From: Atlantibacter sp032062175
GTDB lineage: Bacteria; Pseudomonadota; Gammaproteobacteria; Enterobacterales; Enterobacteriaceae
Direction: 5' to 3'
Length of the DNA: 64,000 bases
NCBI RefSeq assembly: GCF_032062175.1
Contig: NZ_DAMBQK010000001.1
Span: forward strand, 62,001 to 126,000
Shown here piece after piece: positions 1 through 8,517 of this stretch; the stretch's first letter is position 1, and each line of letters begins with the position of its first letter. The position numbers were made by a program, and so were the translations under genes. The notes under the pieces were generated by a model, which saw only the letters and a program-made list of their open reading frames with translations, was not told where the DNA came from and made no database searches.

Positions 1-642
1 TGGAAGCTCGCCCCGGACAATATTGACGCCAAACTCGACTATGCTGAAGTATTGATTCGTTCATCCGATCAGAATGATAACCAGCTTGGCGACAAATTAC
101 TGCGTGAAGCGGTGGCGGCATCGCATACCAATATTCGCGCCCTAAGCCTACTGGCGTTCAGTTCCTTTGAACAACAGCGGTTTAGCGATGCGGTGGCGGC
201 GTGGCAGATGATGCTGCGTATCTTGCCGCAAAACGATAAGCGTCGGGCGGTGATTGAGCGTAGTATCGCTCAGGCCGAAGCCCAGACCGGCGTAGACAAT
301 GCGCCGCTGGCTGTTAAAATCACGCTTTCGCCGGAAGCTCAGCAAAGTGTGGCTGCCAACGGCACCGTCTTTGTTACCGTGGTGAGTGAATCCTCGCCGG
401 TTCCCGTGGCGGTGAAAAAGTTGCCGGTTGGCCAGTTTCCGATGACACTCAATATAGATGACTCAAATACCATGATGCCGGGAGGTTCACTCTCTTCACT
501 GCATCAGGGGTGGATTAAAGTGCATATCTCACAGGATGGCACACCTGCTGTGCAGTCAGGGGACTGGGTTGGTCAAAGCGCGCTAATTAAATTTGACCCG
601 GCCCATCCGACGGAGGTGACGATTTCATCTCGTCAGCCCTGA
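1..642 (+). CDS. ccmI: C-terminal part of cytochrome c maturation protein CcmI/CcmH (5' end outside window)
   Basis: The reading frame is open from base 1, so the gene begins upstream. The first ~80 residues look like tetratricopeptide repeats (LLAFSSFEQQRFSDAVAAW), and the last ~110 resemble the periplasmic C-terminal domain of CcmI (SPEAQQSVAANGTVFV, then MMPGG and a GDW motif near the end). CcmI holds apocytochrome c for haem ligation in the periplasm; in E. coli it is fused to the end of CcmH. I cannot see whether this copy is fused. It ends 29 bases before mlaA on the same strand. The domain call is good; the gene name depends on sequence outside the window. Confidence 0.75.
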   Translation, partial: WKLAPDNIDAKLDYAEVLIRSSDQNDNQLGDKLLREAVAASHTNIRALSLLAFSSFEQQRFSDAVAAWQMMLRILPQNDKRRAVIERSIAQAEAQTGVDNAPLAVKITLSPEAQQSVAANGTVFVTVVSESSPVPVAVKKLPVGQFPMTLNIDDSNTMMPGGSLSSLHQGWIKVHISQDGTPAVQSGDWVGQSALIKFDPAHPTEVTISSRQP

Positions 643-671
643 CAGCAGATATCAATAACAGGGAGACAGAG

Positions 672-1424
672 ATGAATTTTCGCCTGACCGGCATTGCGCT
701 GGCGACAACCTTACTGGTGGGGTGCGCCAGCTCGGGAGAACAACAGGGACGCTCGGACCCGTTCGAAGGGTTCAACCGTAGCATGTACAACTTCAACTTT
801 AACGTACTGGATCCTTATGTTGTTCGTCCGGTCGCCGTTGTCTGGCGCGATTACGTGCCGCAACCGGCGCGTAACGGGATCAGCAACTTCACCAGCAACC
901 TTGAAGAGCCCGCCATTATGGTGAACTACTTCCTTCAGGGCGACCCGTACCAGGGGATGGTGCACTTTACGCGCTTCTTCCTTAACACCCTGCTGGGGAT
1001 GGGCGGCTTTATTGATGTTGCCGGGCTGTCGAACCCGAAACTACAGCGCGTTGAGCCGCATCGTTTCGGCAGCACGCTTGGGCACTACGGCGTGGGTTAC
1101 GGTCCGTACCTGCAACTGCCGTTCTATGGCAGCTTTACGCTGCGTGAAGAGGGCGGCGATGCGGCGGATACGCTCTATCCGGTGCTTTCCTGGCTGACCT
1201 GGCCGATGTCGATCGGCAAATGGGCGATTGAAGGCGTTGAAACCCGCGCGCAACTGCTCGATTCCGATGGCCTGCTGCGCCAGTCTTCCGACCCGTATAT
1301 TCTGGTGCGCGAAGCTTACTTCCAGCGTAACGACTTTATCGCCAACGGCGGCCAGTTGAAGCCAGAAGAAAACCCGAACGCCCAGGCGATTCAGGACGAT
1401 TTGAAAGACATCGATTCAGAATAA
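672..1424 (+). CDS. mlaA: MlaA, outer-membrane phospholipid-removing lipoprotein
   Basis: 250 residues, matching the E. coli protein (about 251) along its whole length. A lipoprotein signal ends with the lipobox LLVGC, so Cys18 would be lipidated. MlaA (VacJ) forms a ring-shaped channel in the outer membrane with OmpC/OmpF and passes mislocalised surface phospholipid to the periplasmic carrier MlaC. The conserved DPFEGFNRSMYNFN stretch follows the signal. The start has a GGGAGA ribosome site about 8 bases upstream. It converges on fadL, with a shared terminator between them. Confidence 0.97.
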   Translation: MNFRLTGIALATTLLVGCASSGEQQGRSDPFEGFNRSMYNFNFNVLDPYVVRPVAVVWRDYVPQPARNGISNFTSNLEEPAIMVNYFLQGDPYQGMVHFTRFFLNTLLGMGGFIDVAGLSNPKLQRVEPHRFGSTLGHYGVGYGPYLQLPFYGSFTLREEGGDAADTLYPVLSWLTWPMSIGKWAIEGVETRAQLLDSDGLLRQSSDPYILVREAYFQRNDFIANGGQLKPEENPNAQAIQDDLKDIDSE

Positions 1425-1444
1425 CGCCGCTGAACAGCGGCAAT

Positions 1445-1475
1445 AAAAAAGGTGAGCCGCGGCTCACCTTTTTGC
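1445..1475. terminator. Bidirectional terminator between mlaA and fadL
   Basis: A perfect inverted repeat GGTGAGCC-GC-GGCTCACC is flanked by A6 on the left and T5 on the right, so it can end transcripts from both convergent genes. Confidence 0.9.
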
Positions 1476-1490
1476 GTTTTGAGGAGAAGA

Positions 1491-2858
1491 TTAGAACGCG
1501 TAGTTGAAGTTCGCGCCATACAGCCAGGCTTTACCTTCAGAACGGAAGGTGTACGGGCCTTCGGTGAACTCAACGTGCTGACCGTGCATATAGGACACGC
1601 CCACGTCCACGGAAGCGTCTTTGTTAAACGCATAGGTCGCACCGGTGCTCAGCCACAGGCGGTCCTGATCCGGGATGGAGATGGAGCGGTGGTCGGCAGG
1701 GACTGGGCTGTCATCAAAGGCGATACCGGCACGCAGCGTCCAGTTGTCATCCATAAAGTAGGTGGTCCCTAACGCGATGCGGTAAGAATCGCGGAAGCTC
1801 TCATCTTTATAGAACAGGGTCTGGCCATTGTTGCTGGTTGCTTTCAGCTCCTGGAACTGGCTCCAGCTGGTGTACGCCAGGCTATAGTGGATGGCCCACT
1901 GCGGTGCCACCTTGTTATAACCAGACAGTTCCCACATTTCCGGCAGGTTCAGCGTCAGGTTGCCGCCGATGGTGCTGCCGCCGGTGCCGTAAGGCAGGCC
2001 CTGGCTGGACAGCGCGGCGTTGATGGCCGGGCTGCTGCTCAGGTCGCTCTTATAATCGCCTTCGAAATCGATTTTGACTTCTGAACGATAGGTCAGGGAG
2101 TAACGGTTGTCCTGGTCAACTTCATACATGATCCCGGCGTTCCAGCCGTAGCCCCACTCGTCGCCTTTCAGGCGCGCGATTTGGGTATTGCTGTCCAGCG
2201 AGTTGGCATACTGAGCCAGACCACGCAGTTGCGCGCCCTGCGGGGTATTGGTGGTAAATGCAGGGTTACGGCTAAGCTGGGCTGCGGTCAACTGACCGAG
2301 GTCGCCAGCGTAACGCTCCAGTTTGGCTTTTGCATAAACGGCGTTAAAGCCCAGACCGAAGCTGAAGTGGTTATTCAGACGGTAAGCGCCGCTCAGGTTG
2401 AGGTTAAGGGTTTCCAGGTCGGTTTTACCGCCCATAGAACCTGCTGCATAGTCATCATTAAATTCGGTCGCCAGACCGTAGTTGGAGGTCACGGACGCGC
2501 CCCAACCAAATTGTTCATTAATCGGCGCAACAAAATGCAGGTTCGGCACCCACGCCGTCGGCGCGATGTTATCTGCATCCAGGCTGCGGCCTGAAGGCGA
2601 ACGACCAGACACGTTAACATCCGGGTCAACGAAGATGGCACCGCCGGAGAACGTCGGGCGATCAAACATCATGATCGCCGCCGGGTTACGGCTGGCAGAG
2701 CCAGCGTTATCGGCAATAGCGCCTTCCCCTGAATAGGCACGGCCAAGGCCAGAGGAAGAAAACTCGTTTAATTGAAAACCTGCGGACCAGGCTTGAGAAG
2801 AGACGATTGCCACTGCGACTGCGAGAAGAGACTTGGTAAACAGGGTTTTCTGGCTCAT
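1491..2858 (-). CDS. fadL: FadL, long-chain fatty acid outer-membrane transporter
   Basis: 455 residues from the chosen start. It has a signal peptide (MSQKTLFTKSLLAVAVA, cleaved after QAWSA) and then the N-terminal hatch region GFQLNEFSSSGLGRAYSGEG typical of FadL, which plugs the 14-strand barrel. It closes with the outer-membrane signature ending in FNYAF. An upstream in-frame start adds six residues (MDEVMV), but the GAGG ribosome site sits 8 bases before the ATG at 2858, so I prefer that one. FadL takes up exogenous long-chain fatty acids; regulation by FadR is supported by two sites in the promoter region. Confidence 0.97.
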   Translation of the reverse strand: MSQKTLFTKSLLAVAVAIVSSQAWSAGFQLNEFSSSGLGRAYSGEGAIADNAGSASRNPAAIMMFDRPTFSGGAIFVDPDVNVSGRSPSGRSLDADNIAPTAWVPNLHFVAPINEQFGWGASVTSNYGLATEFNDDYAAGSMGGKTDLETLNLNLSGAYRLNNHFSFGLGFNAVYAKAKLERYAGDLGQLTAAQLSRNPAFTTNTPQGAQLRGLAQYANSLDSNTQIARLKGDEWGYGWNAGIMYEVDQDNRYSLTYRSEVKIDFEGDYKSDLSSSPAINAALSSQGLPYGTGGSTIGGNLTLNLPEMWELSGYNKVAPQWAIHYSLAYTSWSQFQELKATSNNGQTLFYKDESFRDSYRIALGTTYFMDDNWTLRAGIAFDDSPVPADHRSISIPDQDRLWLSTGATYAFNKDASVDVGVSYMHGQHVEFTEGPYTFRSEGKAWLYGANFNYAF

Positions 2859-2947
2859 GACCATAACCTCATCCATTTATTTTTATTTAAATAATGTTAC
2901 TTACCGTAACAGGAGCGCGAAGTGTAGGGTCTGAGTTACGGCATACA

Positions 2948-2984
2948 AATCAGACCAGTGGCGAGAGTATAGGTCCGACCAGAG
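2948..2984 (-). promoter_or_regulatory. Two FadR operator-like sites at fadL
   Basis: On the minus strand, CTCTGGTCGGACCTATA (2984-2968) matches the FadR core CTGGTCNGACC closely, and CCACTGGTCTGATT (2961-2948) is a second, less symmetric match just downstream of the -10. FadR releases DNA on binding long-chain acyl-CoA, so fadL would be induced by its substrate. Paired FadR sites are known at E. coli fadL. Confidence 0.75.
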
Positions 2985-2996
2985 TGAATGTTGCAA
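2966..2996 (-). promoter_or_regulatory. Putative fadL promoter
   Basis: Read on the minus strand, TTGCAA (2996-2991) and TATACT (2971-2966) are separated by 19 bases, longer than the ideal 17. The first FadR-type site lies inside the spacer and overlaps the -10, which fits repression by blocking polymerase. Confidence 0.5.
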
Positions 2997-3227
2997 GTTT
3001 GTTTATTAAAAATTTATAAATTGATCATCGAAACGAGATCGCCGTGGCAAAATTGGGGCCGATGTCTCTCGGCGAACAGGGTGATTTTTGTTTCAGATCA
3101 TTTTTATCGCTGATTTCTAAATCTGTCGGGATTTGACGAAAATCTCGGGTGGAGCAGGTTTCAATCGGGGCGTAAAATAGCCGGATTGCTAACTGCACCC
3201 CAGGTGCGATGTACAGAGGAAATCACA

Positions 3228-3512
3228 ATGAGTAAATGCAGTGCTGATGAAACCCCGGTTTGCTGCTGTATTGATGTTGGAACCATTATGGACAACACCG
3301 ATTGCACCGCGTCCTACAGCCGCGTTTTCCCGGACCGCGCACAAGCCGAAGAAACCCTGGCAGCTCTGAGCGCCAAAGCCCGTGAAGTTGAATCCGAGCC
3401 GTGCCAGATCAACGCTAACTTCACGGAAGAAAGCGACGGCGTACGCCTGGATATCGATTTCGTTTTTGCCTGCCAGGCAGAAACCATGATTTTCCAGCTA
3501 GGCCTGCGTTAA
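3228..3512 (+). CDS. yfcZ: YfcZ/YiiS family protein of unknown function
   Basis: 94 residues from ATG 3228, the same length as E. coli YfcZ. An earlier in-frame start at 3186 has no ribosome site, whereas GAGGAAAT lies 4-5 bases before 3228. The N-terminus is cysteine-rich (MSKCSADETPVCCC), and the C-terminal half carries FACQAETMIFQLGL. The family is small, cytoplasmic and of unknown function. It lies between fadL and fadI, but a hairpin and the fadI FadR site follow it, so it is probably a separate unit. Confidence 0.92.
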   Translation: MSKCSADETPVCCCIDVGTIMDNTDCTASYSRVFPDRAQAEETLAALSAKAREVESEPCQINANFTEESDGVRLDIDFVFACQAETMIFQLGLR

Positions 3513-3520
3513 TCCCTTCG

Positions 3521-3550
3521 ACGCCTTCCCGTTCCGGGAAGGCGTTCTCT
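3521..3550 (+). terminator. Hairpin after yfcZ
   Basis: ACGCCTTCCC-GTTCC-GGGAAGGCGT forms a 10-bp stem just after the yfcZ stop. It is followed by TCTCTCT rather than a clean U-run, so termination may be partial. Confidence 0.6.
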
Positions 3551-3626
3551 CTGCGTAAATTCGTGTAACTCCTCGCACTTTTTCATTTCCCCGGTTGGCT
3601 AATTGTAAAAATTTGGTTAAGACTGT

Positions 3627-3646
3627 CGTCAGGTCCGACCACTTTT
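3627..3646 (+). promoter_or_regulatory. FadR operator-like site at fadI
   Basis: GTCAGGTCCGACCACTTTT contains the FadR core on the opposite strand (GTGGTCGGACCTGAC), 33-52 bases before the fadI start. This fits repression of fadIJ by FadR in the absence of fatty acids, as known in E. coli. Confidence 0.75.
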
Positions 3647-3678
3647 ACGTTGTGTGTCCATTTTTACAGGGGAGTGTT

Positions 3679-4989
3679 ATGAGTCAGGCGTTACCGCGTC
3701 TTGCCCGTCCGGGCGATCGTATTGCCATCATCAGCGGGTTGCGAACCCCATTCGCTCGCCAGGCGACCGCCTTTCACGGCATTCCGGCGGTGGATCTCGG
3801 CAAAATGGTGGTCAGCGAACTGCTGGCGCGCAGCGAAATCCCACCCGACGTCATCGAACAGTTGGTCTTCGGCCAGGTGGTGCAGATGCCCGAAGCGCCT
3901 AATATTGCCCGTGAAATCGTGCTTGGCACCGGCATGAATGTGCACACCGATGCTTATAGCGTCAGCCGCGCCTGCGCCACCAGCTTCCAGGCGGTGGCGA
4001 ACGTGGCGGAAAGCCTGATGGCCGGGACGATCCGCGCCGGTATCGCCGGTGGCGCAGACTCCTCGTCCGTGCTGCCGATTGGCGTCAGCAAAAAGCTGGC
4101 CCGCGTGCTGGTGGACGTCAATAAAGCCCGTACCACCGGCCAGCGCCTGAAATTGTTCTCCCGCCTGCGCCTGCGCGACCTGATGCCCGTGCCGCCTGCC
4201 GTGGCGGAGTATTCTACCGGTTTACGTATGGGTGATACCGCCGAGCAGATGGCCAAAACCCATGCCATCACCCGCGAACAGCAGGACGCGCTGGCGCACC
4301 GCTCTCATGTGCGGGCCGCGCAGGCCTGGCAGGAAGGCAAATTTGCCGATGAAGTGATGACGGCCTATGTGCCGCCGTATCGTGAACCTTTCAGCGAAGA
4401 TAACAATATTCGCAAAAACAGTTCCCAGGCTGATTACGCCAAACTGCGCCCGGCGTTTGATCGCAAACACGGCACCGTGACGGCGGCAAACAGTACGCCG
4501 CTCACCGACGGTGCCGCCGCGCTGATCATGATGACCGAATCACGCGCTAAAGAACTGGGCCTGACGCCGCTCGGCTATCTGCGCAGCTACGCTTTTACCG
4601 CCGTCGACGTCTGGCAGGACATGCTGTTAGGGCCAGCCTGGGCCACGCCGCTGGCGCTGGATCGCGCCGGGATCACCCTCGCGGATTTGACTCTGTTTGA
4701 TATGCATGAAGCCTTCGCCGCCCAGACGCTGGCGAATCTGAAAATGCTTTCCAGTGAGCGTTTCGCCCGCGAGGTGCTGGGCCGCGCCCATGCCACTGGC
4801 GACGTTGACGACGCTATCTTTAACGTGATGGGCGGCTCTATCGCCTACGGTCATCCGTTTGCCGCTACTGGCGCGCGCATGATCGTCCAGACCCTGAATG
4901 AACTGCGCCGCCGTGGCGGCGGTTTCGGTCTGGTAACGGCCTGTGCGGCAGGTGGATTAGGGGCGGCAATGGTACTGGAGGCTGAATAA
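3679..4989 (+). CDS. fadI: FadI, 3-ketoacyl-CoA thiolase of anaerobic beta-oxidation
   Basis: 436 residues from ATG 3679 (AGGGGAG ribosome site), the same length as E. coli FadI. A longer frame upstream has no ribosome site and runs through the FadR operator. The thiolase nucleophile Cys99 sits in VSRACATSFQ; the general-base histidine region GGSIAYGHPFAATGAR and the second cysteine (ACAAGG, about 422) are near the C-terminus. It cleaves 3-ketoacyl-CoA to acetyl-CoA and a shortened acyl-CoA as the beta subunit of the FadIJ complex. Its stop TAA shares a base with the fadJ start (TAATG), implying coupled translation. Confidence 0.97.
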   Translation: MSQALPRLARPGDRIAIISGLRTPFARQATAFHGIPAVDLGKMVVSELLARSEIPPDVIEQLVFGQVVQMPEAPNIAREIVLGTGMNVHTDAYSVSRACATSFQAVANVAESLMAGTIRAGIAGGADSSSVLPIGVSKKLARVLVDVNKARTTGQRLKLFSRLRLRDLMPVPPAVAEYSTGLRMGDTAEQMAKTHAITREQQDALAHRSHVRAAQAWQEGKFADEVMTAYVPPYREPFSEDNNIRKNSSQADYAKLRPAFDRKHGTVTAANSTPLTDGAAALIMMTESRAKELGLTPLGYLRSYAFTAVDVWQDMLLGPAWATPLALDRAGITLADLTLFDMHEAFAAQTLANLKMLSSERFAREVLGRAHATGDVDDAIFNVMGGSIAYGHPFAATGARMIVQTLNELRRRGGGFGLVTACAAGGLGAAMVLEAE

Positions 4990-7151
4990 TGGAAGGGCAA
5001 TCCGCATTTCACATGCACGTTCGTCTGGATAACATCGCCATCGTCACCATCGATGTTCCCAACGAAAAGATGAACACCCTGAAGGCTGAGTTTGGCGGCG
5101 AAGTGCGCGCCATCCTCAAACAAATTCACGAAAACAAGCAGCTACAGGGCGTGGTGTTTATCTCCGGTAAACCGGACAATTTTATCGCGGGCGCGGATAT
5201 CAATATGATCGCCAGCTGCCAGACCGCGCAGCAGGCCGAGGCGCTGGCGAAGCAGGGCCAGCAGATCATGGCCGATATTCAGGCGCTCTCCATTTCGGTG
5301 GTGGCGGCGATCCACGGACCCTGCCTCGGTGGCGGTCTTGAACTGGCGCTGGCCTGCCATCGCCGGGTCTGTACCGATGACGGTAAAACGGTGCTCGGAC
5401 TGCCGGAAGTGCAACTCGGGCTGTTGCCCGGCTCCGGCGGCACCCAGCGCCTGCCGCGCCTGATTGGCGTCAGCACCGCGCTGGAAATGATGCTGGCGGG
5501 TAAACAGTTACGTCCGCGCCAGGCGCTGAAAGTTGGCCTGGTGGATGACGTGGTGCCGAAGTCGATTCTGCTGGACGCGGCGGTGGAACTGGCGAAGCAG
5601 GGCCGTCCTGCCTCGCGCCGCCTGCCGGTGCGTGAACGTGTACTGGCCGGGCCGCTGGGCCGTTCGATCCTGTTCCGCATGGTCACGAAGCAAACCCTGC
5701 AAAAAACCCACGGTAACTACCCGGCGGCCACGCGGATTATCGACGTGGTGCGTATTGGGTTAGAGCAGGGCAGCGCCAGCGGCTATGAGGCAGAAGCGAA
5801 AGCTTTTGGCGAACTCGCCATGACGCCGCAATCCGCCGCGCTGCGTAATATTTTTTTCGCCAGCACTGAACTGAAAAAGGATCAGGGCAGCGAAGTGCCG
5901 CCAAAACCGCTGCGCGCCGTGGGTATACTCGGCGGCGGGCTGATGGGCGGCGGGATTGCCTATGTCACCGCCACCAAAGGCAAACTACCGGTGCGCCTGA
6001 AGGATATTAACGATAAGGGCATTAACCATGCGCTGAAATACAGCTGGGATCTGCTCAATAAAAAAGTACGCCGCCGCCATTTAAAAGCGGTGGAGCGTGA
6101 CAGCCAGATGGCGCTGATTAGCGGCTCCACCGATTATCGCGGCTTTCACCAGCGGGATATCGTGGTGGAAGCGGTATTTGAGGATCTGGAGCTGAAGCGC
6201 CAGATGGTCGCCGAAGTGGAACAGTACGCCGGGCCGGAAACGGTTTTCGCCTCTAACACCTCCTCGTTGCCGATTAGCGATATCGCGCAAAACGCCGCGC
6301 ACCCGGAGCGGGTAGTAGGCCTTCACTATTTCAGCCCGGTCGACAAAATGCCATTGGTGGAAGTCATTCCCCATGCGGAAACCAGCGCGCAAACCATTTC
6401 CACCACCGTGGCGCTGGCGAAGAAGCAGGGCAAAACGCCGATAGTGGTGGCGGACAGCGCGGGCTTTTACGTTAACCGCATTCTTGCGCCCTATATCAAT
6501 GAAGCCATGCGCTGCCTGCTTGAAGGTGAACCGATTGAGCATATTGATAACGCGCTGGTGAAGTTTGGGTTCCCGGTAGGGCCGATCCAACTTTTGGATG
6601 AGGTTGGAATAGACGTAGGTACTAAAATTATCCCCGTGCTGGAGCGGGCGTTCGGGGCGCGTTTCAGCGCGCCGAATGATGCCGTTGCAGCAATATTGAA
6701 GGACGATCGCAAAGGCAGAAAAAACGGTCGCGGTTTCTATCTTTATCCGGCAAAAGGGCGTAAAAGCAAGAAACAGGTCGACCCTGCGATTTATACGCTT
6801 ATTGGCGTGAAGCCTGAGCAAAAAATGGCGGCGGAGGCGCTTGCGGAACGCAGTGTGATGATGATGCTGAACGAGGCAGCGCGAACGCTGGAGGAAGGCG
6901 TGGTGCGTTCGGTCAGGGATGGCGATATCGGCGCGGTATTCGGCATCGGTTTCCCGCCTTTCCTCGGCGGACCGTTTCGCTACATGGACAGCCTGGGCGC
7001 GGCAGAGGTGGTCGCCCGGCTGCAACGTCTGGAAAGCCGTTATGGCGAGCGGTTTGCTCCCTGCGAGCGGCTGCTGGCAATGGCGCAAACCCAGCAAAAA
7101 TTCTGGCAAAGCCAGGCTGACACTGAGCCTGCAACGGTGACCGCTGATTAA
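4989..7151 (+). CDS. fadJ: FadJ, multifunctional enoyl-CoA hydratase / 3-hydroxyacyl-CoA dehydrogenase
   Basis: 720 residues (E. coli 714). The N-terminal crotonase domain (about 1-190) has the oxyanion segment IAGADI and the two catalytic glutamates near 118 (GGGLELALAC) and 140 (GLPEVQLGLLPGSGGTQ). The dehydrogenase part begins with the NAD-binding loop GILGGGLMGGGIAYV at 311-325 and has the catalytic His446 in VGLHYFSPVDKMPLVE; a C-terminal dehydrogenase repeat follows. It hydrates enoyl-CoA and oxidises 3-hydroxyacyl-CoA, partnering the thiolase FadI encoded one base upstream. Confidence 0.97.
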   Translation: MEGQSAFHMHVRLDNIAIVTIDVPNEKMNTLKAEFGGEVRAILKQIHENKQLQGVVFISGKPDNFIAGADINMIASCQTAQQAEALAKQGQQIMADIQALSISVVAAIHGPCLGGGLELALACHRRVCTDDGKTVLGLPEVQLGLLPGSGGTQRLPRLIGVSTALEMMLAGKQLRPRQALKVGLVDDVVPKSILLDAAVELAKQGRPASRRLPVRERVLAGPLGRSILFRMVTKQTLQKTHGNYPAATRIIDVVRIGLEQGSASGYEAEAKAFGELAMTPQSAALRNIFFASTELKKDQGSEVPPKPLRAVGILGGGLMGGGIAYVTATKGKLPVRLKDINDKGINHALKYSWDLLNKKVRRRHLKAVERDSQMALISGSTDYRGFHQRDIVVEAVFEDLELKRQMVAEVEQYAGPETVFASNTSSLPISDIAQNAAHPERVVGLHYFSPVDKMPLVEVIPHAETSAQTISTTVALAKKQGKTPIVVADSAGFYVNRILAPYINEAMRCLLEGEPIEHIDNALVKFGFPVGPIQLLDEVGIDVGTKIIPVLERAFGARFSAPNDAVAAILKDDRKGRKNGRGFYLYPAKGRKSKKQVDPAIYTLIGVKPEQKMAAEALAERSVMMMLNEAARTLEEGVVRSVRDGDIGAVFGIGFPPFLGGPFRYMDSLGAAEVVARLQRLESRYGERFAPCERLLAMAQTQQKFWQSQADTEPATVTAD

Positions 7152-7262
7152 CCGGTTTTTTACCGGTGTGTCGGGGGTTGGTTAAATTGTAAACGGCGAT
7201 TGACTATACTTACGCCATTAAGGTAAAACACAGCGTTTCATTCAACGTCGGGATAAGGCACA

Positions 7263-7328
7263 ATGCCCGGCCGCGATGATCTCCCCACAGGCTTCGGGCC
7301 TGTTGGGGAACGTGGCGATTCTGGTTAA
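7263..7328 (+). other. sixA leader: strong hairpin inside a possible 21-codon leader frame
   Basis: The 192-base fadJ-sixA gap contains the hairpin CCCCACAGGC-TTCGG-GCCTGTTGGGG (7283-7308), with no U-run after it. The same stretch is an open frame of 21 codons (start MPGRDDLPTGF, stop TAA at 7326-7328), ending 15 bases before the sixA ATG, with only a weak AAGG ribosome site. I would call it a structured leader first and a leader peptide second. Confidence 0.3.
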
Positions 7329-7343
7329 CAAAAGCGGTGCACT

Positions 7344-7838
7344 ATGCAAGTTTTCATTATGCGTCACGGCGACGCAGCTCTTGATGCCGCCAGTGATGCG
7401 GTTCGTCCCTTAACCCTCTGCGGGTGCGACGAATCCCGTCAAATGGCGACCTGGTTAAAAGGTCAAAAGGTGGACATCGAGCGTGTTCTTGTCAGCCCCT
7501 ATCTGCGTGCCGGGCAGACGCTGGATGTGGTTCGGGAAGTGTTCACACTGCCGGAAAACGTCGATGTCCTGCCGGAGCTGACGCCCTGCGGCGATGTGCG
7601 AATGGTCGGTGCCGACCTTCAGACGCTGGCAGACGATGGCGTCAAATCGGTGCTGGTGATCTCTCACCTCCCGTTAGTCGGCTACCTGGTTTCTGAACTT
7701 TGCCCGGAAGAAACGCCGCCAATGTTCTCAACCTCAGCCATTGCCAGCGTAACGCTCGATCCACAAACCGATAAGGGCGTGTTTAACTGGCAGATGAGTC
7801 CCTGCAACCTGAAAATGGCGAAAGCCAGCAATGGGTAA
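7344..7838 (+). CDS. sixA: SixA, phosphohistidine phosphatase
   Basis: 164 residues (E. coli 161). The N-terminal RHG motif (MQVFIMRHGDA, nucleophile His8) marks the histidine-phosphatase superfamily in its minimal, lid-less form; a second conserved histidine is in VLVISHLPLVGYL. In E. coli it removes phosphate from the HPt domain of the hybrid kinase ArcB and has also been linked to the nitrogen phosphotransferase system. It ends at a terminator shared with smrB on the other strand. Confidence 0.95.
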   Translation: MQVFIMRHGDAALDAASDAVRPLTLCGCDESRQMATWLKGQKVDIERVLVSPYLRAGQTLDVVREVFTLPENVDVLPELTPCGDVRMVGADLQTLADDGVKSVLVISHLPLVGYLVSELCPEETPPMFSTSAIASVTLDPQTDKGVFNWQMSPCNLKMAKASNG

Positions 7839-7844
7839 ACGTCC

Positions 7845-7870
7845 AAAAGCCGCGTAAAGCGGCTTTTTTG
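7845..7870. terminator. Bidirectional terminator between sixA and smrB
   Basis: AAAAGCCGC-GTAAA-GCGGCTTTTTT: a 9-bp stem with A-run and T-run flanks between two convergent genes. Confidence 0.9.
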
Positions 7871-7873
7871 TAT

Positions 7874-8425
7874 TTAAGGCAGTTCAGGCGGCCTGAACTC
7901 CTCCACCTCAATCAGCACCAGCAAAGCGGCATCGCCGCCGTACTCTTTCGATGCCTGATGAAAAGCCACTACGTGCGGATGCTGCGCCAGCCACAGCGGG
8001 GTTTGCTGCTTCAGAATATGTTTACCGTGGCCGTGCATCACGCAGGCGCAAAACACGTGTTCGCGCCGACAGGCGGCAATCAGCGCGCCTAATTCCTGTT
8101 TGGCCTGAAGCTGTGTCAGGCCGTGCAAATCCAGAAACAGTTCCGGCGAATAGTCGCCGCGGCGTAATTTCTTCAATTCAAAATGGCTGGTGCCTTCGCG
8201 CACGTAGCGCACCGGGCCTTCCGCCGCCAACAGCGGCTGGAACTCATCGGAAAAATAGTGGCTGGCGTCCACCTGTTCCTGAATCAGGCGTTTTACCGGC
8301 ACTTCATTCGCTTTTTTACGCTGCGGGCGGTGGACAATGGTGTCCTGCTTAATTTTACGGGTGCCGCGCATCAGTTCCCGGAACAGCGTCTGGTCCTCCT
8401 CATTAAGCGAATTTTTCTTTTTCAT
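7874..8425 (-). CDS. smrB: SmrB, ribosome-rescue endonuclease (Smr domain)
   Basis: 183 residues from ATG 8425, as in E. coli; a start five codons upstream (MTEKR) is possible but less usual. The C-terminal Smr domain is clear: LDLHGLTQLQAKQEL and then HGHGKHILK, with the catalytic DLH and HGH motifs. In E. coli SmrB recognises collided ribosomes and cuts the mRNA between them, feeding tmRNA rescue. The N-terminal third is basic and probably makes ribosome contact. It is divergent from prmB. Confidence 0.95.
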   Translation of the reverse strand: MKKKNSLNEEDQTLFRELMRGTRKIKQDTIVHRPQRKKANEVPVKRLIQEQVDASHYFSDEFQPLLAAEGPVRYVREGTSHFELKKLRRGDYSPELFLDLHGLTQLQAKQELGALIAACRREHVFCACVMHGHGKHILKQQTPLWLAQHPHVVAFHQASKEYGGDAALLVLIEVEEFRPPELP

Positions 8426-8517
8426 TCTCTTCTCCGTCATTCTTATCGCAGGCAGTGTACCTGACTCCTTCGCCAGTGCTAAATAAAACGCGTTTTCACG
8501 CTGGCGGAGAAGGGTGG

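Larger units (their letters stand above)
2859..3227. other. fadL-yfcZ divergent intergenic region
   Basis: 369 bases with no gene that I can support. It holds the fadL promoter and two FadR-type sites on the fadL side (2948-2996) and an A/T-rich stretch at 3000-3020. On the yfcZ side the only clear signal is the ribosome site GAGGAAAT at 3216-3223. The yfcZ promoter is not obvious. Confidence 0.7.

Noticed and set aside
6081..7109. 342-codon open frame opposite fadJ
   Set aside because: It lies wholly antisense to the conserved dehydrogenase domain, is rich in His and Arg as shadows of GC-rich genes are, and has no ribosome site or family motif.
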